35,857 nt of DNA, from assembly GCA_016882265.1 (NCBI GenBank), contig VGVB01000029.1, forward strand, positions 1 through 35,857, in the 5' to 3' direction. Position 1 is the first letter of the stretch; each line of letters opens with the position of its first letter. Source of the stretch: Gammaproteobacteria bacterium (GTDB taxonomy: Bacteria > Pseudomonadota > Gammaproteobacteria > Steroidobacterales > Steroidobacteraceae). The position numbers were made by a program, and so were the translations under genes. Positions 7,722-16,012 of this stretch are shown here, piece after piece. The notes below the pieces were generated by a model, which did not search any database, was not told the DNA's origin, and worked only from the letters and a program-made list of their open reading frames with translations.

Positions 7722-8927
7722 TCACTCCATCGGTTGATTCGAGGACAAAGCCACGGGTCCCGGCGGGCCCAGACCGCGCTGCGCAACCCGGAACAGGAGC
7801 AGGCTCACGGCCAGGAACGCAGCCGCAATCAGGTTCACCGCCACGTACTCATCGCCCTGGATCAGCAGGGCGGCGGCAGCCGGGCCAATCATCGCACCCG
7901 CACCCTGCGCCGCCGGAATCAGGACTGCATAGCGGCCATTCCGATCCAGGGTGGCGATCAGCGCCGCCTGGTAGGCAGTCGCGAACACCCACAGGGCACC
8001 GAACACGATCGCGCTCAGCGCAAACACCGGCAGCGTGACCTTGCCGACCGCCGCCAGCACCGTGGCCATCAGCAGCAGTATCGCCAGCAGGTTGGGCCGG
8101 GCGATGCCGCCGCGACCATGGAGCCAGGCCGGCCCGATTCCGCCGAGTACGCCCGCGGCCAGCGACCAGGCCAGTATCGTGCCAATCAGGTGGTTCGAAT
8201 GACCGGCCGCCTGACCGATCCGCTCCAGATAGACCCAGAAGCCGAGCACGCCCGCGTAGAACAGCATCGTGCCAATCAGGCCGGCAGCGACCGGGGCAAC
8301 CGTGGCCGGATCCGGACTTGGCGGAGGCTGGCCGACCGGTGCGGTCTTCGCGCTCCGCGCCGGCAGCCAGCCAACCGGCAGGGCAACCACGAATGCCAGC
8401 AACGCCAGCATCCGGAAGATTCCGGCGATGCCCTGCCACTCGATAATCCCGGCCGACAGGGCCATCACGACCATCGTCAGCAGCGTCTCGACCGCGAGCC
8501 CGATGCCGAACGCCGTCTCCGGCTTGCTCTGCTCAGCCAGGCTGGCGGTCGCCGCGGCGAACGCCGTTCCGGCACCGAGACTGGCCAGCGCCCGGCAGGC
8601 CAGCATCAGCGTGAACTCGTGCGCCCCGGCGGCCAGGAGGTTGCCAGCGACGGCACCGCCCAGTCCGAGCATGGCCGCGAGGCGCCAGTTCAGCGTTCGC
8701 ACCCAGACCATGCCGAGCAGGGACGCCACGAACATGCCGGTCGCGTCGACCGAGGCCAGCAGGCCGGCCTGCCGGCCGGAAAATCCCAGCTCGTCGACGT
8801 ACACGCCGACGATCATCGGCATCACCATCAGGGCCGCCGGGCCGATCGAGAACAGCAAGGCGCCAGCCGCCAGCGCACCCCGGGAATCGCGCTGGCCGTG
8901 GCTCATGCGGGAGGGCGACCTTGCCAT
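7722..8927 (-). CDS. MFS transporter
   Basis: This 401-residue integral membrane protein has about 12 hydrophobic segments, with a hydrophilic linker rich in Pro (about residues 195-215, GQPPPSPDPATV) between the two six-helix halves. This is the usual organisation of the major facilitator superfamily. A short cytoplasmic N-terminus precedes helix 1. Substrate and direction cannot be read from sequence. Its position between two exported hydrolases, downstream of a TetR-type operator, suggests uptake or efflux of the same compound or its product. The start codon overlaps the amidohydrolase stop by one base (TGATG). A second ATG seven codons in (8906) is an alternative start. It is followed after 3 bases by the MBL gene. 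Confidence 0.88.
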   Translation of the reverse strand: MARSPSRMSHGQRDSRGALAAGALLFSIGPAALMVMPMIVGVYVDELGFSGRQAGLLASVDATGMFVASLLGMVWVRTLNWRLAAMLGLGGAVAGNLLAAGAHEFTLMLACRALASLGAGTAFAAATASLAEQSKPETAFGIGLAVETLLTMVVMALSAGIIEWQGIAGIFRMLALLAFVVALPVGWLPARSAKTAPVGQPPPSPDPATVAPVAAGLIGTMLFYAGVLGFWVYLERIGQAAGHSNHLIGTILAWSLAAGVLGGIGPAWLHGRGGIARPNLLAILLLMATVLAAVGKVTLPVFALSAIVFGALWVFATAYQAALIATLDRNGRYAVLIPAAQGAGAMIGPAAAALLIQGDEYVAVNLIAAAFLAVSLLLFRVAQRGLGPPGPVALSSNQPME

Positions 8928-10597
8928 CAGTCAGGCACTTGGCGGCGCTCCGCAGCAGCTTCGCCGGCCTCATACACGACCTGCCCCTCGAATACGGTTC
9001 TCAGCACCCGCGTCTCCGCCACGTCGGTTGCCGGCACTGTAAACAGGTTTCGGTCGAGCACGATGAAGTTGGCCAATTTGCCGCGCTCGATCGACCCCTG
9101 CGTCTGCTCCAGTCCGATCGAGATCGCGCCATTGATGGTCAGCATCCGCAGCGCAGACGCCAGGTCGACGGATTCCTCACCGCGCAGCAGGATGCCCTGG
9201 AGTCCCGGGAAGAGATTCGGCGTGGGCGTCACCACCCAGTCGGATCCCACGGTCAACAGGACACCGTGGTCCAGCAGCGTCCTGAACTGCCAGGCAGGCT
9301 GTGGCGGCTGCCCCAGTGTCCGGCCAAACAGGTGCCAGACGGATGGCGACATCTCACCGACGACATTCAACTGCGTGAATCGTGCCAGGTCGCGTGGCGC
9401 GATGATGTTCGTGTGCGCCAGGTCATGCCGGATGGTGGACTGCGGATTGGCCTTGCGCGCCGCCTCGACTGCATCCAGCGCCACGCGCGCCGCACCGGCG
9501 CCGGTGACGTGCATCTTGACCTTGATGCCCGCCTGGTCAAATCGCGTCACCATCTCGGCGACCTTGCCGGGTGGAATGAAGACATGCCCCAGGTCGACCT
9601 GGCAATGATCATCGATGCCGGCCTCGGTGAAGTGCGGAGGCAGCGGGACACCGTCGATCGTCATCTTGACGAAGTCGGTCCTGACATGCGCTGTCTGATA
9701 CTTCGCCCGGTCGTCGATCAGTGCCTCCAGGGCCTCGTTCGGCACGCCGCCAAATCTCGGGCTGCCCCAGGTGAGATGCGCGGCAACCTCCAGCATCAAC
9801 TCCTGGTCCCGGTCCAGCGCATTCAGTCCGGTCAGCGCCGCGCGGGAACTCGCCGCCTCCTGGATGGAGGTGATGCCGTATTGATTGTTGACCCTGACCG
9901 CCCAGCGCAGAGCCTCCAGTTGCTGTTCCGCGCTGTCCGGCGGCAGGAACCGCTGGGCGAGCAGCACCGCCTCCTCGACCAGTTCGCCGGTCGGCTCGCC
10001 GTTCTCGTCCTTGACGATCCGGCCCTTGTCCGGGTTGGGAGTCGCCTTGTCGATGCCAACCACCTGCAGCGCCCTGGTGTTGAGCAACGCGTGATGAAAG
10101 CTGAAATGCCTCAGGAACACCGGCGTGTCCGGAAAGGCCTGGTCCAGCCATTTCCGGTGCGGTCGGTGGTCAGGGAAGAACGTGTAGTCGTACGGGCTGG
10201 CCACCAGCCACTCCCGCGGGTCTCGACCCTTGGCACATTGCTGCAGTGTCGCGACGATGCCGGCAACCGTCTCCTGGTCCTCGAGCCGGCAACCGTACCG
10301 GCGATGCATACTGGCCCAGAGAAGATGCGTGTGCGCGTCATGAATGCCCGGCATCACCATCCGGCCTTGCAGGTCGATCGTGCGTGTGGCGGGGCCGATG
10401 AAGTCGCGGGCGGCAGCATTGCTGCCGACAAACGCGATCCGGTCACCCAGGACCGCGACAGCCTCGGCCCAGGGCTGGGACTCGTCAACCGTGTAGATCC
10501 TCCCATTCAGGTAGACGCTGTCCGCGCGGTCGGCAGCGATAACCGCTGCGGGACACGCGCAGGCGATCAGGGACAGCGCAGCAACGGCATTCTTCAT
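8927..10597 (-). CDS. exported amidohydrolase, YtcJ / Amidohydro_3 type
   Basis: The start at 10597 gives 556 residues with a signal peptide (MKNAVAALSLIACACPAAVIA), and AAGGAA-like bases sit 6-10 bases upstream. The frame is open further upstream, but that would run through the operator. After the N-terminal sandwich (YLNGRIYTVD), the first metal motif DAHTH follows GRMVMPGIH. Other expected segments are present: GIDDHCQVDLG, KVKMHVTGAGAAR, and GSDWVVTPTPN with the late metal Asp. Family members hydrolyse amide, carbamate or cyclic amide bonds in small molecules, and the natural substrate of most is unknown. It is the first gene of a three-gene leftward operon (amidohydrolase-MFS-MBL), divergent from tetR, with a long perfect palindrome in between. 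Confidence 0.9.
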   Translation of the reverse strand: MKNAVAALSLIACACPAAVIAADRADSVYLNGRIYTVDESQPWAEAVAVLGDRIAFVGSNAAARDFIGPATRTIDLQGRMVMPGIHDAHTHLLWASMHRRYGCRLEDQETVAGIVATLQQCAKGRDPREWLVASPYDYTFFPDHRPHRKWLDQAFPDTPVFLRHFSFHHALLNTRALQVVGIDKATPNPDKGRIVKDENGEPTGELVEEAVLLAQRFLPPDSAEQQLEALRWAVRVNNQYGITSIQEAASSRAALTGLNALDRDQELMLEVAAHLTWGSPRFGGVPNEALEALIDDRAKYQTAHVRTDFVKMTIDGVPLPPHFTEAGIDDHCQVDLGHVFIPPGKVAEMVTRFDQAGIKVKMHVTGAGAARVALDAVEAARKANPQSTIRHDLAHTNIIAPRDLARFTQLNVVGEMSPSVWHLFGRTLGQPPQPAWQFRTLLDHGVLLTVGSDWVVTPTPNLFPGLQGILLRGEESVDLASALRMLTINGAISIGLEQTQGSIERGKLANFIVLDRNLFTVPATDVAETRVLRTVFEGQVVYEAGEAAAERRQVPD

Positions 10598-10649
10598 CGT
10601 CGATTTCCTTCTGGTCGCAGGTGGCCCGCTCCGATTCGCTTGCGGCAGA

Positions 10650-10689
10650 GCACGTCTGGACTGTACACTCGACTGCAGTCCAGACGTGC
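10650..10689. promoter_or_regulatory. operator between amidohydrolase and tetR: perfect 14-bp inverted repeat
   Basis: GCACGTCTGGACTG (10650-10663) is repeated as its exact reverse complement at 10676-10689, with a 12-base spacer. Inside it, the central GACTGCAGTC (10671-10680) is itself a perfect palindrome. The element contains three spaced half-sites: TGGACT, TCGACT and inverted AGTCCA. A nearly identical arrangement occurs at 13941-13966. For rightward transcription, TTGCGG (10640-10645), an 18-base gap and TACACT (10664-10669) form a possible promoter whose -10 lies inside the operator. The sole regulator gene nearby is the TetR next door, the obvious candidate to bind here. Confidence 0.8.
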
Positions 10690-10794
10690 CCGGACCCGAC
10701 ATCATGTCCGTTTCATTCCCGACCAGGGCGCTGGCCCTGCGGCCGTTCCGGTCCCGGCAGCCGGTCAGGCCCAGCAGCCGTTGCGTCGCCAGCC

Positions 10795-11457
10795 ATGGCC
10801 CTGCTGCGTAGGCGCAGGAGCGCGCCGCGTTCGAGCGCTGCGGTGCAGCGCAGCCGCCTGATCAACACAGCGCGGGCGCTGTTGCACTCGCGGCGGCTGA
10901 CCGAGCTGACGCTCAGCGACGTAGCGGCCAGGGCCGAAGTACCCAAGAGTTCGGCGTATCACTATTTTGCCGACATCGAGGACCTGTACGGCCACCTGTT
11001 GCTGATCCTGCACCAGGAAGTGCGGGCGGCACTTGCCGCGCCGCTGGTCGGGCCGTTCGCGTCCTGGTCCGAGGTCGTCGCCCGGTTGATCGAGCGTGGC
11101 GTACGGCATTTTGGCGCCGATCCGGCCGCGCAACAGTTGCTCGTCGATCCGGCGGCCTCGCCGGATCTCCGGCTCGGCGTATTCAAGTGCGATGTCGCGC
11201 TCGGTGAAGTCTTCGCGCAGCAGATCAACGCCCATTTCGAGCTGCCGGCGGTGACTGACCGGCCGGCCGTGTTCTTCCGCGCTGTCGAGATCGCGGGTCT
11301 GATGTTCTGCCTGTCGTTCGTGGACCACGGCCGCATCACCAGGGGCATGATGGTCGAAGCTTCGCGTGCTACGGTCGCCTATCTCGGGCTCTACCTCCCC
11401 GCCAAGCTGCCGCGCCGCCGCGCTGCTCCATCCGGCAGCGTTGGCGCGAACCCGTAG
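10795..11457 (+). CDS. TetR/AcrR family transcriptional regulator
   Basis: This 220-residue protein has an N-terminal helix-turn-helix domain (about residues 20-70; LINTARALLHSRRLTELTL, then SDVAARAEVPKSSAYHYF). SAYHYF is the TetR recognition-helix ending, followed by the linker helix DIEDLYGHLL. The remaining helical part is the ligand-binding and dimer domain, with a C-terminal hydrophobic helix GLMFCLSFVD. TetR proteins usually repress neighbouring operons until a small ligand binds. I chose the ATG at 10795; no strong Shine-Dalgarno is visible, and frames open upstream would cross the operator. It is divergent from the amidohydrolase operon, converges on the TonB receptor, and probably controls both plus itself. 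Confidence 0.88.
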   Translation: MALLRRRRSAPRSSAAVQRSRLINTARALLHSRRLTELTLSDVAARAEVPKSSAYHYFADIEDLYGHLLLILHQEVRAALAAPLVGPFASWSEVVARLIERGVRHFGADPAAQQLLVDPAASPDLRLGVFKCDVALGEVFAQQINAHFELPAVTDRPAVFFRAVEIAGLMFCLSFVDHGRITRGMMVEASRATVAYLGLYLPAKLPRRRAAPSGSVGANP

Positions 11458-11492
11458 GCACCGCCCGACCAGCGGCCCCGTAATCACGACCG

Positions 11493-13872
11493 CTACTCGA
11501 AGTTCGCCCGCAGGCTCACGCCGAAGAAGCGAGTCCCCTCATTCGGGGCGCAGGCCTCCACGTCGCCGAAGCCCAGCCCGGCCTGACTGCTGCGGAAGAA
11601 GCAATACTCGGTCGCCCCCAGGTTCTTGCCCCAGACCGACAACTGGTAGCGCTGGTCCGCTCCGAAGCGGTAGTCGACGCTCGCGTCCAGCAGCCAGTAG
11701 CCAGGCTCGGTGGCGATGGGTGAATCGGCCAGATCCCAGTGTGTGGACCCCGAGTACCGCGCAGCGCCCTGCACACCGAAGGAGCCACTGCCCACGTCCC
11801 ACTCCTTGCGGACCAGGGCGCTCAGGTTGACTTCCGGCGCTCCGGGCAGGCGGCTGCCCTTGACCGCACCGAGTATGGCGCCGATGTCCGTCGCCTCGCT
11901 GCGCAGGACTCCGCCGCCTACTGCGACCGTCCATCCCGGCGCCGGCAGCGCCGTCACGTCGACCTCGATTCCGTACGACCTGGTCTTCGGCACGTTGGTC
12001 AGGACCGGATTGGCCCCCAGGGGCGTCGGAATCACGAGAAACAACTGCTGCTCGGTCCACTTGTTGTAGAAGGCGGCCGCATTGAGGCGCAGCCGGCGCT
12101 CCAGCAATTCGCTCTTGATGCCGAGCTCGTAGGTCCACAGCGTCTCCGGCTCCACGAACGAGCCACCGTTACCGACGATGGCATCGAGGGCGGCTGCGCT
12201 CACCCCGCCAGCCTTGAAGCCACGGGCCAGGCTGACGTAGGCCAGCACCTCGTCGGCGATCCGGTAGTTGAAGGTCAGGTTACCACCGATCTCGTCCGAG
12301 GTCGTGCCGAACGACCGGCGCTGAAAGCACGCGTTGAGCGGGAACGGCGGCGGACACTGCGGCGGCAGCGGACCCGCTCCGACTTCGGTCCCGCCCGCGA
12401 GCAGGCGGCCGATCTGCGCGGCACCGATGAATTCAGCCGGCCCGAACAGCGGCACGAGGTCAGGCACGGCGCCCGCAACCAGCAGGCCGCTCTTGCGTTC
12501 CGAGGTATAGCGCAGGCCGGCCGTCACACTGAAGGCGTCGGCCAGGTCGTACTCGATGCGGCCGTACACCGACCAGACTTCATCCTTCTGGTCGAGCATC
12601 GTGAACGGCATGAAAGTCAGCACGCCCGCCTCCGGCACCGGCATGCCGGGCGTCGTGGCATCGCTCAGGATCGGATGTCCGCGCCGCGCCACCGTCGTGT
12701 TGTCGAGGTCCTCGTCGAACCAGTAGAGCCCGGCGATCCAGCGCAGCGGACCGGCCGCGGTCGATGCGAACCGCAGCTCCTGCGACACCTGGTCGGTATC
12801 CGTGGACTGCTCGAAGTTGAAGATGTAGCTCGGCCCGCCGTCACTGTCCTCGGCCCGCTTCGAGTCCGCATGCTCGAACCCGGTCAGGGACGTAACCGTG
12901 AAGGCCGGAAGCTGCCAGTCGAGACGCAGCAGTGCACCGTGCGTGTCGATCTCGAAGAGGTCGAGGGAATTCGCCGATACCTCGGTGACATCACCGCTGT
13001 CGACGAACCCCGTCTGGTCCGAGCAGCCGTTGCCGGGATTGGTGTGGCTGGCGAGCCGCGGGGTCGCTGAGGCCGATCTGCTTGTAGCGCGTCGCGCTGC
13101 CGCGCAGGCGGCCGGCGTGAACGTTGGCGAGAGCGGTGAAAGATTCACTCGGCTGCCACAGCAACTGCGCCCGGCCCGCCGACCGCTCGACGCCTCCTTC
13201 CTGCCGCTGCAGGTTGACGTTGTCGAGGTAGTCGCCCTGACCGAAATGGGCCACGGCCAGACGCGCCGCCACGGTCTCGCCCAGCGGTATCCCGACGGCA
13301 CCCTCGCCATCGCGCCGATCGTGGTTGCCGACGTTGACGGCCAGGTAGCCGCCCGGATCCTGGCCCAGCACCGGCGTATTGCTGACGAACTGAATCGCGC
13401 CGCCGGTGGTGTTGCGGCCGAACAGCGTGTTCTGTGGACCCCGCAGCACCTCGACGCGGGCCAGGTCGAACATGCCGAAGTTCCACAGCAGCGGGGAGTT
13501 CAGCGAGATCTCATCGCTGTACATGCCGACCGCGCCGACCTGATTCGTGTGGAACGACGAATCGCCGACACCCCGGATGTAGATGTTGGCCACGTTCGAG
13601 GAATCCCCGGCGGCCCAGGTCAGATTCGGCAGCGCTGCGGCGATATCCTTCGCAGAGCTGATATGGCGGCCGCCGAGTTCTGCGCCGGTCAGCGTGGACA
13701 GCGCGATCGGCACGTCCTGCGCCGCCTGCTCCCGCTTCTGGGCCGTGACGATGATGTCCTCGAGTACGCCCGCCGGACCGGCCTGGGCCAGCAGCGGGGC
13801 CGGCATTACAGATACGACGCAGGCGACACCGAGATTCAGCCAGCGCGTTGCCATCGGCACTTGATTTCCCAT
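11493..13872 (-). pseudogene. TonB-dependent outer-membrane receptor, split by a +1 frameshift
   Basis: Two adjoining frames make one receptor of about 790 residues. The first runs from the ATG at 13872 (Shine-Dalgarno GGGAGGG just upstream) to about 13060. It holds a signal peptide ending PAPLLAQ, a TonB-box-like EDIIVTAQKRE and a plug domain with IYIRGVGDSSF and VEVLRGPQNTLFGRNTTGG. The second runs from about 13060 to 11493, with beta-barrel strands ending in the expected terminal aromatic-rich FFGVSLRANFE. The shift lies at or near a G4 run (13060-13063, C4 in the coding strand); removing one base gives a smooth ...LSDPRLASHTNPG... reading. Such receptors import large or scarce ligands using TonB energy. 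The rest of the gene is undamaged, so a recent mutation or an assembly error are both possible. Confidence 0.85.
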
Positions 13873-13931
13873 GTTCCCTCCCGAATGCACCGTCGCTCGC
13901 CGGCGACTACGCCAGCACCGCTTGCCGTTCA

Positions 13932-13966
13932 ACTCTATTGGACTGTAGACTGGACTCAAGTCCAGT
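13932..13966 (-). promoter_or_regulatory. TonB-receptor promoter overlapped by the second copy of the TetR-type operator
   Basis: Leftward promoter elements are TTGAGT (13959-13954), a 16-base spacer and TAGAGT (13937-13932). The operator copy covers 13941-13966: a perfect palindrome ACTGGACT-CA-AGTCCAGT (13949-13966) preceded by a direct TGGACT at 13939-13944 (first base of the motif at 13939). Half-site order and spacing match the element at 10658-10683, with 21 of 26 bases identical across the core. It sits between the divergent receptor and ureohydrolase genes, overlapping the receptor's -35 box, and so could regulate both. Confidence 0.7.
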
Positions 13967-14030
13967 ATCGGCCAAGCGGCCGCCGATGTCAAACGCCAGT
14001 TCCAGCCGAGGCCACTCAGGAGCTTGCTGC

Positions 14031-14999
14031 ATGCCGATCCATCCAGGCGAGGGCCCACCACCCGTATTCCGGCCACCGGCCGCGTCCAGCAGCTTCGCGT
14101 CGCTGCTCAACGCGCCGATCACCAGCGACCTGGAGACCATCGAGGTCGGACTCGTCGGTGTGCCCTTCGATGGCGGGGCAACCGTTCGTGGTGGCGCCCG
14201 GCATGGGCCGCGGGAGATCCGCAACCAGTCGTACCTGATCCGCGGGGTTCATCAGGCGCTGCAGCTCGATCCGATGACGCTGTGCCGCATCGCGGATGTC
14301 GGCGACACGCCGCTCGACCATCTCTTCAACCTGGAGGACTCGCACCGCGACATTCAGGCCGCTTTCGCGCGCATTCACCGCGCCGGTGTGGTCCCGATCG
14401 CCGCCGGCGGTGATCATTCCATCACGTTGCCGATTTTCCGGGCGATCGCCCGTGAACGGCCGGTCGGGATGATTCACTTCGACGCCCACTGCGACACCTG
14501 TGGCCCGTTCGCGGGTTCGAAGTTCCACCACGGTGCGCCATTCCTGCACGCCGTTCAGGAGGGCCTGCTCGACCCCAGGCGCACCATCCAGATCGGTATT
14601 CGCGGCACGATCACCGACAAGGACCTGTGGCAGTTCAGCCATGACAGCGGCATGCGCGTCGTCTACATGGAAGAGCTCTACGAACGGGGATACCGGGCCA
14701 TCATCGACGAAGCACGAGCCATCGTCGGCGACGGTCCGACTTACGTCAGCTTCGACGTCGACGGCCTGGATCCGGTGTATGCCCCCGGCACCGGCACTCC
14801 GGAGCCGGGCGGCATGACGACGATCGAAGCACAACTGATGCTCCGGCGCCTGCGCGGCCTGAACCTGATTGGCGGCGACGTCGTCGAGGTAGCTCCACCA
14901 CTGGATCCGCTCGGGAATACCGCCTATGTCGGCGCGACGATGATGTTCGAGCTGGCGTGCATCGTCGCCGAGTCGGTCGCCGCACGGCGGAGGCCGTAG
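14031..14999 (+). CDS. agmatinase/guanidinobutyrase-family ureohydrolase
   Basis: This 322-residue manganese hydrolase of the arginase superfamily splits a guanidino group, releasing urea. All metal-binding motifs are intact: GGDHS (H129), DAHCD (D151, H153, D155) and SFDVDGLDP (D242, D244). FDGGATVRGGARHGPREIR (about 47-64) and EVAPPLD (about 288) are typical of the agmatinase/guanidinobutyrase branch rather than true arginase. Substrate loops such as GSKFHHGAPF (about 162-171) should decide between agmatine, guanidinobutyrate, guanidinopropionate or guanidine, which cannot be settled here. The start at 14031 is preferred over 13986 because CAGGAG lies 8 bases upstream. No signal peptide, so it is cytoplasmic. 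It is divergent from the TonB receptor across a shared operator. Confidence 0.9.
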   Translation: MPIHPGEGPPPVFRPPAASSSFASLLNAPITSDLETIEVGLVGVPFDGGATVRGGARHGPREIRNQSYLIRGVHQALQLDPMTLCRIADVGDTPLDHLFNLEDSHRDIQAAFARIHRAGVVPIAAGGDHSITLPIFRAIARERPVGMIHFDAHCDTCGPFAGSKFHHGAPFLHAVQEGLLDPRRTIQIGIRGTITDKDLWQFSHDSGMRVVYMEELYERGYRAIIDEARAIVGDGPTYVSFDVDGLDPVYAPGTGTPEPGGMTTIEAQLMLRRLRGLNLIGGDVVEVAPPLDPLGNTAYVGATMMFELACIVAESVAARRRP

Positions 15000-15070
15000 C
15001 CGAGCGCCACGCCTTCCGGGACGATGGGTGGCGGGATCACCCGCAGTTTCCTGTGGGCCCCGGGTCCCGC

Positions 15071-16012
15071 ATGATGGCGCCCGTGCGCGCCGCCCTCCCC
15101 TGGTTTGTCATCGTCAATCCGGCCGCCGGTGGCAGCCGCGCGCGCCGGCGCTGGCCGGCACTGCGCACGGCCCTCGAGCGCCACGGAATTCCGTTCACGG
15201 CCGCGCTGACGGCCGGGCCGGGCCATGCGCAGCAGCTCGCTGTGGCCGCGGTTACCGCCGGCGCGCGGCGTCTGCTGGTCGTCGGCGGCGACGGATCACT
15301 GCACGAAGTCCTCAACGGTCTGTGGGCGCATGACCCGGGGGTTCTGCAACACACCGTCATCGCGGTCGCACCCTGCGGCAGCGGCAATGACTGGGCCCGC
15401 ACGCTGGACTTCCCTGGCGATCCGACCCGGTTCGCAGCGCGGCTGGCCGCCGGCCGGACCCGCCGTGTCGATCTCGGCCTCGCCACCTGCCGGCCACCCG
15501 GCGGCTCGACCGATCATCGTTGCGTGTTCCACAACGTCGCCGGTGCCGGCATCGATGCGGCCGTACTGCGCCGCACGCCGCGCCGTGGCCCACGCGCACT
15601 CGCCTACCTGACCGGCCTCGCGCTGGCCCTGCCGCGGTTCCGGGCACCCGAATTCAGGATCTCGACCGACCGCGGGACACGGAGCGGCCGCTTTTTCATT
15701 GCGCTCGCGGCGCTCGGCCCCGATTGCGGCGGCGGCCTGCGCCTGGCACCGGGTGCTCGGCCGGACGACGGACTCCTCGATCTCGTCGCCATCGATGCGT
15801 TGCCGTTGCGGCGCGCCCTCGCCCGCCTGCCGAAACTGTTCAACGGCCGGCTGGCGGCGGATCCGGCCGTGCACGGCGAGCGCAGCGCCGCAGCCCGCAT
15901 CGAGTGTGATCCGCCCGGCGAAATCCAAGCCGACGGCCAGCTCATCGGGACGACGCCGCTGACCGTGCAGGTGCTGCCGGGCGCGCTCGGCGCGCTGGAC
16001 TGCCGCGGCTAG
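15071..16012 (+). CDS. diacylglycerol/lipid kinase family protein (DAGK catalytic domain)
   Basis: The 313-residue protein carries the DagK/YegS catalytic pattern: FVIVNPAAGG near the N-terminus (about 12-21), nucleotide-binding VVGGDGSLHEVLNG (about 75-88) and the PCGSGNDWAR motif (about 103-112). The C-terminal half is a beta-rich domain (CVFHNVAGAGIDAAV, then FIALAALGPDCGGGLRLAP) typical of YegS-like kinases. Members phosphorylate diacylglycerol, sphingoid or related lipids using ATP. Two adjacent ATGs (15071, 15074) are equally plausible starts. It lies 71 bases after the ureohydrolase, possibly co-transcribed but with no visible functional link. Its TAG stop shares the palindrome CTAG (16009-16012) with the stop of the convergent korB gene. 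Confidence 0.88.
   Translation: MMAPVRAALPWFVIVNPAAGGSRARRRWPALRTALERHGIPFTAALTAGPGHAQQLAVAAVTAGARRLLVVGGDGSLHEVLNGLWAHDPGVLQHTVIAVAPCGSGNDWARTLDFPGDPTRFAARLAAGRTRRVDLGLATCRPPGGSTDHRCVFHNVAGAGIDAAVLRRTPRRGPRALAYLTGLALALPRFRAPEFRISTDRGTRSGRFFIALAALGPDCGGGLRLAPGARPDDGLLDLVAIDALPLRRALARLPKLFNGRLAADPAVHGERSAAARIECDPPGEIQADGQLIGTTPLTVQVLPGALGALDCRG

Noticed and set aside
5562..9608. A 1348-codon open frame on the + strand
   Set aside because: It lies antisense to four well-supported leftward genes, has an Arg/Gln/His-rich composition typical of GC-rich shadow frames, and no recognisable domain.
13060..13063. Phase-variable tract or programmed frameshift in the TonB receptor
   Set aside because: A four-base run is too short for slipped-strand phase variation, and no slippery heptamer with downstream structure is evident; mutation or sequencing error is simpler.
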